This document shows positions 1-12,560 of a stretch of DNA of 64,000 nt, piece by piece. Both the position numbers and the translations under genes were made by a program. The notes under the pieces are model-generated. The model was not told where the DNA came from. It saw nothing but the letters and a program-made list of their open reading frames with translations, and searched no databases. The DNA comes from Pipra filicauda. Taxonomy: Eukaryota > Chordata > Aves > Passeriformes > Pipridae. The stretch covers positions 3,477,001 to 3,541,000 of the forward strand of contig NW_024105087.1 in the NCBI RefSeq assembly GCF_003945595.2, given 5' to 3'. Numbering within the stretch: position 1 is the stretch's first letter; every line of letters starts with the position of its first letter.

Positions 1-3000
1 GCGTGTCACTGGTCTGTAATTTGGTGTGACTGGTAGGACGTGTGTTTCTTCTGAGTCAGTGGCAGCGTAGACACAGGAACACTCTATGTGATACCTGCCT
101 GGTCTGCCAGAAAGATAAGAATGGAACATCTGGCTTGTGGAGGCAATCTAGGCTTGGGAGATGGAATTGTCTCATTTTTATGCAAGGAAGATTGGGTTTT
201 GCCCTTTGTTTTTTACCATATCCAGTTAAATATAGCCTTTCAATTAAGGACAAGCCAATGTTTCTGCCACAAACTCATAAAGAAACCCACTAAATAATTT
301 GTCAGGGTTTTTTTTCTCTCGAGAAGAAAGGTCTAGGACTAGATTAGCAAGAAAGCTGCAGGTCAGGTTTGAAGTACTGCATGGTGACAGAATTGTTTGG
401 GAAGATTTGCCTGGAATTCTCTTTCTGCTTACTGGGTTGTCCTGTTGATATCACTCTGATTATTTAAGTGAAAAGCACCTTTCCCCAAGCAAGAATTTTC
501 AGGGTCTTTTTTTTCAATAGTGAGTCTATTGGCTTATTAATAAACCTTTTACTGAAATGCTGCTATCCAGAACAGCACATAACGATCTCTTTACAATATC
601 AAACTTCTTTTTAAAAAATGTTTTAAAGTAAGCATAGACAATATGGAGGCAGCATGAAAATTTGTGATTCCTGTTTAATTAAATGGTGCATTTTATCTTC
701 CATAAGTCATCCCAATCAGGTGTTTGTTTTGGTTTTTTTCAGCTATAAATCAGCAGTTTGATTCTATGATGTTTTTACCCCAGTTCTTATAGTACTTCTG
801 TTTGCCAATGAAAAAAGGTTCATTTTTAGGCCTGGATATTATTATAACAAGGATGGCAGCCAAATATAATCAACCATTTTAACACAGTGCTAATTTTAGT
901 GCAGTGCAGATTTAGGTGGCATTCTTTTAAAAAAAAAAAATTGTTTCATGACAGCAAATGGAGCACAAACTTAGTTTGATCCAGTTAAAACCTGAGCATT
1001 GGAACAGGCTCCCCAGGGAAGTGGTCACAAGCACCAAGCCTGTCTGAGTTCAAGAAGCATTTGTACAATGTTTTTAGGTACATGGTGTGACTCTTGGCGA
1101 TGGTCCTGTGCAGTGCCAGGAGTTGAACTCAGTGATCCTGATGGGTCCCTTCCAACTCATCATATTCTGTGATTCTGTGAAAAGCATTTTTGTTCATTCG
1201 GACAGGCAATGCCTGAGAGTCCATGGGACAGCTTAGGGTTGTGAGCCTGATGATTTCACATGCTACAGATGTTGAGAAGATCCTGATCAAATTATGCTTC
1301 CATTAGCTGTGCATCCTTTAGCCTTTTGATTTTTCATCATTGGCCACTCTGTGTCCAGAGTCTGGGTTAAAAAGTTTTGTTCTTCTGTGTGATTGAGAAG
1401 CTCCTGCCTTTTCTTCAGCCTTTATCTTATCTTCTGTGTCTTTCCCAGGGAATAGATTAGGGTTAAGATGATACAAGACTTGATAGACATTATCTGACAG
1501 ATAGATTCTAATGAAAACCAGTCCACTGAAGTTATTGTCAAAATATACAGCAGGGAAACCAAGCTGTGAAGTCTGTTTGAAGAAGTAATCTCAGTGCCAC
1601 AGGTGGGATAAGGAAGTCTAACACACTACAGTGCATGAAGGGAGGGCAGAGCAAACACTATGCTCCAAACCTCTGTGTCCAAGTGAGTTATAGCAGAGTG
1701 TCAGGACCTCCTAAGGACCCCAGAAAAAAAGCTATGCTGTACAAAGATCCATGCTGTTCTATACGAAGTAATGGGAGGTGCTGGAGACTGGCAGAAGAAT
1801 ATGATTCTCAAGTATCAACTGAAAGAGGGTCAAAAATACACAGATGGTCATAGAATCATGCATGGGAGGATTCATATTATAAGCAGAAAAACTTGTCTTT
1901 TTTTACAAAAAGGAGAGGGTTTTTCCCTACAAACCAGATGTAGTTGAAGAACTCATTTCCTCTGGGCAAAAGGAAAGTTGAATCATTTTCTTTTTTAGTT
2001 ATTAATTATGACATTTTGGACTGATATGTGGATTTCTGTTTCATTTAAAATGTAATCAGGGTGAGAGAGTTACCTGAAATGTCTGCCTTTTTGTGGCCCA
2101 GATAACACTGAATGGGTGGAGTTAACAGGGTGAAGAACCATAGGCTGATATCCTGATATAGAGAAGTGTTTTTTAAAATAAAATAATTTTACATTTCTGA
2201 GGTAAATTGGTTTAGTATCCCAAAAACAGTACCTCTAATTCAGTTTCTAATTATGTAAAAATCACAACAAAACAAAACCCAAAAAACCCCACTACCCAAA
2301 ACAGAACATATCCTTATGTATACAAGAAGTGCTTAAAAATCCACAACAGTTTGAAGACACTACACTTGAAGTAATATTTTAAAAAGCTGGCAAAACTATG
2401 CCTTTTTCAGCAGTGTGTTATGTTGTTGAACAGTTTTTCATTCCTGACTTAGAAGCTGATTATGCATCCACTGAGCGTAAAACTTAAAAGTAGTGAGCAA
2501 AGTCCAATCAATGTTTTTATAAAAATGCACAGGAGCCACTGCCAAAGTGTCATAGTTTTGTGAAGCTATGCAGAGCATGCTGGCATGCAGACTGCTTGGT
2601 TAGATTCATTCCTCTGTGGCCCAGGCAGATTTTAAAGTTTAAAAATCTTCACTTTCACTTGAAGAGACTTCCTTGAATACATAGTAAGTAATGCTTTTAG
2701 CTCCTCAGCACATAACAAAAAATAAATCCAAATACAATTTGAAAAAATATGAATCTTTTAAAATTTCAGAAGCTCCTTACAAGAATTAAAACAAGGAGAC
2801 CATGAGTGTTATGATGGAGTTCTGTGCTTTCTGCAAGGAATCACGCAGAGAGCCCCGTGTCCCTGGAGAATGTAGCTTCACTGCCTGACTTTGAGTACTC
2901 ATGTGGGTGACTTGAGTCTTACCCTGCAAGCTTTTTGCTTCTCCTTCTTGACTCCATGGGAAATTCAGGCTCCTTAATCTCAGTGCTCTCACTTGCACCT

Positions 3001-4590
3001 TACTTGCAGACCAAAATACTCAGCTGTGACCTCACGTTCAGGTCCCCTCCAATCGTCTTCTGTGCCCATGTTGTTAAAATCGAAGGTGATGGTGTCGAGA
3101 TGAAGTAATTTATTAAGTGTCCAGACTGAGTCATATCAGATGTTGCCAGTTAAGGTAATACATAGGAAACAGCCATATCCTGTACATTCCTTCTTCCAAG
3201 ACTCTTTACCTAGAGTCGATTCAGAAAGACGTGTTCACCGATTTCCCAAGCAGTGCATGTACAGAAAGCGGTGCTTATACAAGTAGACCGCTTCAAAAGG
3301 GGTATGTATAATTGGTGTTTTCTCATCAGATTGTTTTCTGTAGGTAAAGGTTGCACTTGTATATTTCTGCGTACTTCAGTATATGAAATCTCTGATATTC
3401 TGTTTTTTGAATTTATGAAGAAACCTGTTTTATGCCAAACCCAGTTTTATGGGCATATGTTGATTTTTCAGGGCAGAGTTATAGAAAGCTACTAGATTGC
3501 GTGATCACCTTGTCTGTCATGCCTGCAGGTGGCTTTGAAAGGAAGATAAGTGTCAAAACTATAATGTAATGTGAGTCTAATTTATGAGAATGATGTATGT
3601 GAAAAATCAGGATATTTAGGAAATCAGCACCATTTAGATGGAGCTGAAGAGATTCTGAATTCTGTCATCATTCTGAGGATCTTTAAAGTGAAGTAAAAAA
3701 TATAAAATAATGTGGATCTGTGAAATCCTCAATGGTGTGTCATGTACCTCTTCATGAAGCAAATGGTTGTCTATGGAAGCTTTGACAATGCTATTCAGTC
3801 TTCTTAATATATATTCTTAATGCATATTCTATTGCTGTTAAAGAGATGTTAACTTACATTAAATGGAGCTTTTCATTGACCTAGCCTAAAGCAAGTCCAA
3901 TCAGAATGTAAAAAAACCTGATATTTTCCTAAGCATTCTAAAGTAGGTTGCAAAAATCCCACTGACTGGTTGTTCACATTTTCTACCTGCATCTTAAAAG
4001 AAATACTTTTAGCATTTACGGTCATAATTAAAAGAAATCACCTATTTGAAGACTAAGCCTGTCGCAGTTCAGTTGTCTTAAAGAATAGTGATATACTTTC
4101 AGTAGATCTCTTTTTTAACAGCATTGAAATAAAACGTGAATGTCTTCACTATTTTATTTTTTTCATTTATTTATTGAAATAACTACACTGATTTTTGTTA
4201 CTTCATGTTTAAGTGGTTAAGTAAGTTGAGCTAACTATTTACTTAGGAAGATTCACTCTCTGTCTCTTTAGACTATCATCCTACAAATGCTTATATAATT
4301 TACTTGGCATATATGTGTAGCAGGTTTTCCATTAAATGAATATTGATGGAAATATTACCTTAGGTTATAAAATAATCAATCAGAGATTGGTTTAGTTTTG
4401 TTCTTGTGTGATGCCAAATGCTTTATTGTGACTTAACCATTAAACACGTGTGCACCTACTTCCAAGTTAGGGCACATACTTCCAAGTTTTTATGTGTAAA
4501 ATAAAATGCATACCAAGTGTGATATCTGTGTATGAAATTTGCAGATACTAAGAAAAAGTACAATGTTCATGGTATATTTTTGTTTTGCAG
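1..4590 (+). other. SLC10A7: SLC10A7 intron (5' end outside window)
   Basis: AT-rich intron sequence leading to the first SLC10A7 exon in the window. It ends in a good acceptor (TGTTTTGCAG at 4581-4590). The preceding exon of the family, which would encode the conserved segment just before LGSSSS, was looked for and not found, so it must lie upstream of base 1. Apart from the CR1 fragment at 993-1180 and short A- or T-rich runs I see nothing coding. The few open frames are under 85 codons and look random. Confidence 0.8.
993..1180 (+). mobile_element. CR1 LINE 3' end fragment
   Basis: The stretch runs from GGAACAGGCTCCCCAGGGAA through GATGGGTCCCTTCCAACTC to a terminal ATTCTGTGATTCTGTGA. This is the classic 3' end of an avian CR1 retrotransposon in + orientation, with the tandem octamer that replaces a poly(A) tail. 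Only about 190 bp survive, the usual 5' truncation. It has few differences from the form I remember, so it is moderately young. It lies inside an SLC10A7 intron in the sense orientation. Confidence 0.9.
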
Positions 4591-4674
4591 CTTGGATCAT
4601 CCTCCTCTGTGCCTTTTACATCTATATTCTCGCAGCTGTTTATGACTGTTGTAGTCCCTCTTATTATTGGACAG
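4591..4674 (+). CDS. SLC10A7: SLC10A7 coding exon (first of six in window)
   Basis: SLC10A7 is a ten-transmembrane member of the SLC10 (bile-acid/sodium cotransporter) family. It acts in the Golgi/secretory pathway and is tied to cellular calcium handling and protein glycosylation; loss in humans causes a skeletal dysplasia. This 84-nt exon is phase 0 on both sides, with acceptor TTTTGCAG and donor GTATGT. It encodes [15 protein letters not shown], then a hydrophobic stretch ending VVVPLIIGQ, which I recognise as essentially the vertebrate SLC10A7 sequence. The six exons here give 188 residues plus stop, a little over half of the roughly 340-residue protein, the C-terminal part. The N-terminal half and the promoter are outside the window. 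Confidence 0.95.
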
Positions 4675-7035
4675 GTATGTCTTTTAAATATACATTCTTA
4701 TTTTAAAAAATAAGATAAAGAGAGCTATCTTAAAGACAGACTGGCAACCTGATAAGCTGCCACATAGGAACAGCCTCAGGATAGTGAAGTCTAATATCAG
4801 AGAAAAGATGCTACAGTGCTCCCTGGAGTCACATTGATCTTTGTTGAGATTGAGCAGCTGTCCCTCACTACCACAAACATACGCTACTGCATATCGAGGA
4901 GGGAGTTTGTGAACATAAAGTGGGAAAAATGGCAGCCCAGGCTGTAAGAAATTCCAGCCCCATACAAATGAGCTTTGAGAATACTATATGGTCCTTTTGT
5001 CCCATGCCCTTTGCCTGGGTGATGGAGGAAGTTCTCCCCGTGTAGTGTCTACTAGAAATTACAGGAATAAAAAAATTCTCAACGTTAATAAACATATAAA
5101 GGCTAAGCAGTCAGAAGTTAAGAAATCATAAGGCTGCACGAGCCATTTTGCATATGTTTTAAAATAAGGGATTTAGTTGCATGATTGCAAACTATTCTTT
5201 CTGCATGACTCCTCTATCATGTTACAGTGGGTGGAAGATATTTGTGGAATGAGCAGTTGTTCAATATTTAATTCTACACTCATTGTTTATATTGTAACAC
5301 AAAGCCTTGGTTTTTTCCGTGACTTATGATAGAAAACTTCCACTGAATGTAAAAATACTAATTGCTTATATGGGGTTTTCTATGACCCTTGTCTCTGTAG
5401 TGTCTTTTTTTTTTTTTTTTTCACAAATGTTAATATCAGTTATTTTTTCTCCCATGTCAGAATAGTAAGACCAAAAGTTGTCAGAAGTATCCATCATACT
5501 TGGACACTAAAACATCTTAAGTCTAATTCCTACATGCTTGTTGTTCTCAGACATTGAGAATGCACAAAGGGAATATCAGTGGGATTTGCAGTCCATTCTA
5601 GCATCCAGTTTAACTCTGGGTTCAGCTGGAACTTTAGAATTTTGTCAGCTTAAAGCAGACTTTGAAATGAAAAGCGTGGTTAAAAAGCAAATGACAGCAG
5701 AGTCTGTAAAGGAGCACCCTGGACAAGGTTAAGAGTATCTGTTATTGCCTGTGCTATGTAGAATAGTCAGTCATTCTTGCATCAAACTATAATTGCACAT
5801 TTCAAAACTGGCATGTGCTGTAACTCACCAAATTCCTGGTGAAGTTTGTTTCTTTTGAGCAAAAAAACTCATTGAAATCTAATTAAGAGGATAAGCATGA
5901 TAAACATGGCAGTAGCCGCCAGCATCAGTACCTGTGTAACCTGGCTGTCGTGATATTTCCACATATCATGTAGAAAATGGACATTACCTCTGTGTCCCTG
6001 AAGGTTGATGAATTGCTCACATGCTTTGAATTAAATACCTTAGAGTATTTAATACCTTATGAATTAGGACAAAGGGTTGCTGATGTATCTCATTCTTACC
6101 TCATCAAAATCAAGTGTCCACCAAAAGCAGATAAGCAAAAGTACTTGAATCTTCTTGTCCTGAAAGGTCCAAAAACTGGAAGCTATTAGTTGGAAAACTT
6201 AGTTGGAAATTTCTAGGAAACAAATAGCATGGCAGCAGATCTAGCAATGAAGTAAACTATAGCGATGGAGTGTCAGCATCTGAACTGCAATGCAATAAGC
6301 CTGAAAATGATGGTAGATTGCTAGACAAAGTGATTGCAAAATTTCATGTGGACTTTCTTCTGTGTATATAATGGAATGTTACTCTGGAAAAATGTTAAAG
6401 AAATTGATATGTGAGCTAACTCGTTCAGTTGGGTATTCTTTCAGCTGTATGAAATGATAAGGGTAAGTATTATGAATTGAGCAGGAGGCATATGAAATAA
6501 ATGCAGTGTATGATCACAAGTTCAAAATCAGAATTGTGACAAGACTTAATTGAGATGTGATTTAGGAGTTCTGATAAAGACTGAAAGAAAAAATAGAGAA
6601 TCTTAGAACTTGTGTAACCTGATGACAAATTAAGAGTTTGTTTTTTTATAAATACACTTCAACAAGAAAGAGGATGATTCTTCTTTAAAAGTGTTTGATG
6701 CAGTTTCTGGAAATGAATGGTCAACCGAAATAGCTCACATTCCTCTAAGCATAAAGACTTTGTTTCTAAAATTTTTGCACTTGTCTATATCTGTTCAGAG
6801 GATCTGAAAGAGAGGAAATGCTAATAATAACTACAAATCAGAAATGCCAGGGGTAGTTTACATTGATTCTCTTCATTAGGTAGAGCTGTACAAAGGTAAA
6901 CCAACCTGCCCAGATGGGAATAGGAGTAGTATTTGAAGGTGGATATCCAAAAGTAATGGGCAGTAGAAAGGGGAAAAACAATAAGCAAGAAAAGGATACC
7001 GAGAGATCCAGTGATAGGTCTGCTTGCCCTTCATC

Positions 7036-7420
7036 TGGAGGTGGCATGGATCTGTTCCAATTAAATGGGACGTTCTCCCCTTTGTTCATAGACCGCTGTG
7101 CACTCATTACTGAACTGTTGCACAGTTCCTGAGGCACAGGAGCCTAATGCTGCTTTGTGGATCACAGGTTGCTCGCTCTGGGATTCCAGATGTGTTAAGA
7201 GATAATGGCTTACAATTCATGAATGACAGCTTCAGCAATTACTTCTAATTTATCATTTCCTGCCCACAATGTCAATTCCTTACCATGCACAGTCATACTG
7301 TTCAGCAGAAAAGTCAGTGGAAGAATGCCTGGTAAGGTTACCTGGTGGCAAAGAGCTTGATTGGGGGAAAAAAACATGCTTGAAACCTGCCTGCTTGGAG
7401 GACTGCCTCTCTTCAGCCTT
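7036..7420 (+). pseudogene. Decayed Ty3/gypsy-type integrase core
   Basis: Read across frames, the + strand shows the three parts of a retrotransposon integrase catalytic core. The motif GMDLFQLNG has its Asp codon at 7049-7051. The motif ARSGIPDVLRDNG has its Asp codon at 7201-7203. In a shifted frame, IPYHAQS is followed by AEKSVEE, with the Glu codon at 7308-7310. The second Asp and the Glu are 107 nt apart, one base short of the 108 expected for D(35)E, which fits a single-base loss. Stops (for example TGA at 7130, TAA at 7252) and frameshifts show it is dead. The DLFQLNG and PYHAQS styles point to Ty3/gypsy rather than a retrovirus. No RT, protease or LTRs were recognised nearby. Confidence 0.75.
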
Positions 7421-10400
7421 CCTAACTCATCTGTGATCAACGGAGGCTTTGTACTCAAACCACAGCACTGTAAAAGAGAGAAGGCTCCTTAAAGGAAGCA
7501 TTCTCCAAGGGCTTTATTTTCCTTTAAAAAAAATCTTGCCTCTGGGAAAACCTGTGTTGCCTAAATGCTCATTTCCTGAGCAGGCTGCAGAGCTGACTGA
7601 GCAGCCCCTGGGGTATAAGCAGAGCAGATGAGAAGGTGCTTTTAGATTTGTTTTGTTTGGTTTTTTTTGTTTGCTTTATGGCAAAGTGTATCAAGAATTT
7701 TGGTTTCTTGGCTGACTTGTCAGAATTTTTAATGATGGCTGGGACAAAGAAGTCACAGCAGTGTAATTGATGCTTATTTTCCTACTATTTCTTGAACAAT
7801 TTTTTCCAGTGTTGCAAGAGTTCTATTGACAGGAGTCAAACAAGTGTTTCTAGCTGCTGACAGTGAAGTGTGTAAGGGACTGCAGGTACAGGCTCTTCTC
7901 AGGTGGTGGCTGCCATTTGTTAGGGAAAGAACGAACTGTTAAAGGAGGAGGAAAATATTATGTCATCAGAGAGGCACGGAATCTTACAGATAGCAGTGAC
8001 TGATAGATGGTCTTCAATAAGGAGAATTACTCTGTTCCTTGTCAGATATGTGCAGGTTGTCTAAACTTAAAAAATGTTGTAGCCTGTGTCCTCTGTGTCT
8101 ACAGATGTGTTTTGCTAATTGACAGTATGTTACTCAAATCAGTATTGATAGTATAATATTGCATTTGTATTTACAGAGTAACAAATAAGACCTCTCTGAC
8201 AAGAGGTCTCAAAAAGAGACATAATCTATAGTATTTTATGAAGATCTAATTTTCTATAAGCCTTGAAGATCTTTAGCGAGTAAGAGCTTGTTATTTGTGC
8301 ATCGCTCTTGTATACCTCTAAGGGGAATTTGAGAATACTTGTTATACGATAAACATGGTAATAGATATTTCATGGAAAAGATTTTTGAATTTGCTCTGGC
8401 AGCTTGAAGTTGTGATTATTTTTTATCTGGGTAGCAGAGTCCCGGTAAACACTGCTGCTCTTGAGCTGTTGTGATTTTGCTAAAATCATTGCTTCCCTGT
8501 CTATAGATGTTGGTAATACTTTCAGCCAGCAAAATGTAAGGTTTTGAGAAATATCTAAGCAGTTTCTTCATGACCAGTTGTGAGATTTAGCTGAAGACTG
8601 TTGTTTCTTTGCTTATTTTTTTTTCTTCTGAAGTGACAGATAACAGGAACAGTGAAACCCACTGCAATGTTTCCTTTCCCCTTTTTGCAGACTTCCTCCA
8701 TTCCCTACACCTAAGTGCTTATGACAGACTTTTATTTTATGTTTTATATTAAAGAGCGATTTATGATTAAATGTTAATGAAATAGAATTTTCACTGTGCT
8801 TTCATTATATTCTACTAGTTTGAACATTTTTCAAAGCAGCACACCAAAACCCACTGTTTTCTATGAATAAATAATAAAAAGCTTGTCTGTACATTATCAT
8901 TCATGCATTCTCTAGTTGCCCCATTGGTAATTTGTCTGCCAGCGTAAAGTGGGCACTTCACATTAAACAGATCTTAACTAAAACTAAAATTAATGTTATG
9001 ATTCTATGTAGTTCTTCTTCCCAAATCTATAAAAGGAAGCCAGTTGTATAGAAATCCTCACTGAATCTAGTCACACACAGAGAAAATCTCAGTGTCCTAC
9101 AAGTAAAGGATTTTAAGTGCCTTGTGCATCATTGCGCAGAATGTTCCAGAGGAACCCTATCAGCATTTGAGAGGTGTGCTTATAAACATGAGTCTGAAAG
9201 GGTGCTATGTTGCAGTACAAGTTGTCAGTGAAATTGAAACTAAAAAGCTTAATAAGGTATTTATTTTTAAAGAATAAGAAATGGAAAGGGAAAGTTAGGT
9301 GGCAGTTGATAGGGAGTAGTAGGTACTATGCAACTAAGCCTAATGCTGGTTTATAGTGGTGGGGGAAACAACAGTTAATGAAACTGTTCTCAAAAGGGCA
9401 ACAGTGTCAAATCTTTTTGTTCTTGTAAATTAAATCTACGTGGAAGTAGCCCTACTTTCTCTTCAAAGTCCAGGTGAGCTGCAGGGAGGAGTGGTATCCT
9501 GGGAGATGAGGAGTTCTAGGATCTTGTTGCAGAAGACTGAGAAGGCAGATAAACAGCCCTCAGACAACAGTTCACTCCCTTCTGATGCTTAACTCAAACA
9601 GGGAACAGAACCTAATCTCCATGAAATACAAAACATGTACCCCTGCTACAGGCACCCTTTACATTTTTGCCATGTTGCACCTGTTCATAAGGTTTTAAAG
9701 CAACACTTTTAAATTGCCCCAACAAGTGAAAGTTAATTTTGAAAATGGCCTCGTGTGTTTTTATAAAGCTTGCTTTAAAGGCGTTTCTGTGTCAGGAGCT
9801 GTCTTTTGGGGATAAACTGACTGACATAATGGAGTAAGATAGCTTTTAGGGAAGTTTGGTAAGCTGAGGGAAGAAAACAAGATGCTTGTAAAAGAAGATT
9901 ATTTTTTTTACCCCAGATTGCAAAAATATTTTTTTTCATTCCATCTTCAGAAAGGAAACATTAGATTGCACAGTCCATAGCATAAGGAGAGATTTGACAT
10001 TTTTTGATGTCCTAGAAGGTATAGAAAAGTGGATGAACCATCACAAAGTTTGAAACTTTATAGCAATATTCAGGAACAGGTGAGAATTCATGCCTTCACA
10101 TAGGTACTGTCCCTCTAAAATTATTAGGACAAGGTCTGGCTGAAGTGATACAAGTTCTACTTTGGAAAAAGGTTGGTACATTTGAACTGCGATGCAGACC
10201 TTGTATATTTGGTGGGTATCTGTGCTGTATAGAAATCTGTGAAGGATGTTCCATCTTATCACCTTATTTCATTTCTACAACCAAATTAATCTCCCTTTAA
10301 TTCTAGTATCTGATTCTTTCTACTAGTTTTCACAATCACTGTCATCTTAATTGATTTTATTTCAGTTTTCCCACCTTTCGTGTCTTCCAGGCTTCACTGA

Positions 10401-12167
10401 TGTAGTTCTCAATATTCCACACAGTTGTCTGTTTTGTTTTACCATCACTATGTAAGAAGAGGTATTGAGAAATTATTGAACTGTTGAAAATATCTAATCA
10501 GAGTCAAAGATTTTCAAAAGAAAATTTAACATTTTAGAGTTCATTGCAAAAGTCTGTTGCTGTAAGTAGTAATAATATTAATTTAGGATGAATTAGCAAT
10601 CTTACCTTAGGAAACAAAGTAAATAAGGTATACTGCATTTAGGTATGGTGATAATCCAGCATGGTTTCAGATTGTTTCCTTGTGTGTTTCAATACAAGGA
10701 AAAAGTGACTTGTGTTTCTTTGTTTAAATGGTAAACCCCCAGGTGTTGTTCCCAGGTATTTAGAAGTACACACCAATACATAATAAACCAGAGGAGCAGA
10801 AGTACAGTAAAAACATTGTAAATTCTGTTAAAGATTAAATCAGTCCAAAAGGGTTGATAAAAACAGGAAGAATCTATTTTACGTAATGGTGTAAATACTA
10901 AGAGACATGCGTGTGTGTATAATGGAAACAGAAAAAGTGACTTCCTAACCATTTCCTCTGGTTTGGTTGTTGTTGTTGTTTTTTTTTTTTTCTTTTCATG
11001 AGTTTAAAAAATATTAAAAAAATTAAGTTGAAGATCTAGATAATTTTTAAAAGATGTACTGTATTACAAATGTCGGAAATTATTTCGTTCCATATAAGGG
11101 AAGGGAGCTCCTTGCCCTGTATAGTTCAACTAATAATGAACATTAATGAATTACCTTGTTTATTGCATTTTTTATTTTGTATGTCCAGCACTTGAGCAGA
11201 CAGGTGGAAACAGTCTAGCTGTATTTTACTGACAAATTTCTCTGCATATACAGTGTGACTGTTATGAAGGTACAATTAGATAAATGAATTGTTTTTCTAT
11301 AATATATCTACTGCTATTTTCATGTGTGATCTTATAACAGATGAGCATTGTTTACCTGCTTTCCTGGAACAGCAGATTGTGTTTCTTTGTACAGGAATGT
11401 TAAGTGAATTAAGCATATGATCAGTAAACCTGTTTGCTTAGGGAGGCTGGTGTTTAGACAAGGAGGTTATGGCAGGATACGGAGCAGTCTGGAGGAAAAA
11501 TACTGTGGATGTAACTATTCTGGTAGAAGAACTAAATTGAAATGGGGACACTACTGTTAATTCATGTGTAATTACATTTCTTTGTTGTTAAAAATTAAAT
11601 CCTGGCCAATAGGAAAGTTTGAGCCTGAAACTGTGTTTTGAAGCAAATTTGAGCTGATGCCTTTGCAAAACCTTTGGAGATTGCCAGAATGTAGTCACCA
11701 GGAGGTGGTTGCCTGATGGACATGTTTATGTTCTTTTATTGTCTAGTTTTTCTGTGACTTTATCAGCATCTTTCATCATGCAGGTTATTTATCAAATATC
11801 CCCTACTACAAAGTTTTGCTTCTCTTCCACTTTCTTCTTGCACTCTTCTCTCCGATAAACCACAGTTTGAGAGAAGGTTCTTTCATGTGTAACCTCTGGG
11901 TCAGTCATTCAGTGCTCTTTGGGGCTGGCATTTGAATCTGCACAAAAATCTTTACAGTTCATCGTACCTAATGTCATCACTAGTATAAGACCAGATGTCT
12001 GAAGTCGTCCTCACAGAAATAATTCTGCAGGAGCCTCAGCAGGGGTACAGGTTGCAAGGACTTTGTACCTTAAAAATTGTGCATTGATCTGCAGCATGAT
12101 AGCAGCCTGCAGCGTCTCCCCACTAGAGTACCTTTTAAAATGCTTTTATGTTTCACATACTGAATAT

Positions 12168-12384
12168 TCATAGAATGATAGTATGGTTTGGGTTAGAAGG
12201 GACTTTAAAGACTGTCTAGTTCCAACTGCCCTGCTGTGGGCAGTGACGCCACCCACTAGATCATGTTGCTCAGGTTGCCCCACCCAATAGACCTTGAACA
12301 CCTCCGGGGATGGGGCATCCACAACTTCTCTGGGAAACCTGTGCCAGTGTCTTACCACCCTCTGAGTAAAGAACTTAAATATTA
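12168..12384 (-). mobile_element. CR1 LINE 3' end fragment, antisense
   Basis: On the + strand the segment begins TCATAGAATGATAG and continues through TTTGGGTTAGAAGGGACTTT and GCATCCACAACTTCTCTGGG to AGTAAAGAACTTAAATATTA. This is the reverse complement of the 3' end of an avian CR1 of the AACCCATTCTATGA class. It is 5'-truncated, as usual. A 130-codon open frame across it is a by-product of the repeat, not a gene. Confidence 0.9.
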
Positions 12385-12560
12385 TCCCAGGGACATTATC
12401 ACCATTGTTGATGGGCTCAGCCTTGACCAGCAGTGGGTCTGTCTTTGAGCCCAGTGGCATTGGCTCCATCAGACATAAGGGAAGCTTCTGGCACCTTCTC
12501 ATGGAGGTCATCCCTGTTTCCCCTCTGTTACCAGAACATTGCCACACAAACACAATACAT
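12385..12560. repeat. Interspersed repeat abutting CR1, possibly LTR-derived
   Basis: Directly beyond the truncated CR1 end lies about 175 bp that is not CR1 (GCTCAGCCTTGACCAGCAGTG, then GGGAAGCTTCTGGCACCTTC, ending near CACACAAACACAATACA). From memory it resembles a repeated sequence of passerine genomes of the ERV-LTR kind, but I cannot name the family. Its abrupt junction with CR1 suggests either nested insertion or a chimeric retroposed copy. Confidence 0.4.

Noticed and set aside
5538..6189. Two small + strand frames with protein-like composition upstream of the gypsy fossil
   Set aside because: I tried to read them as gag/pol remnants of the same element but could not match any motif. 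Left unassigned.
12146..12553. 135-codon minus-strand frame
   Set aside because: It lies wholly in the CR1 and the adjacent repeat. It is translation of repeat sequence, not a host gene.
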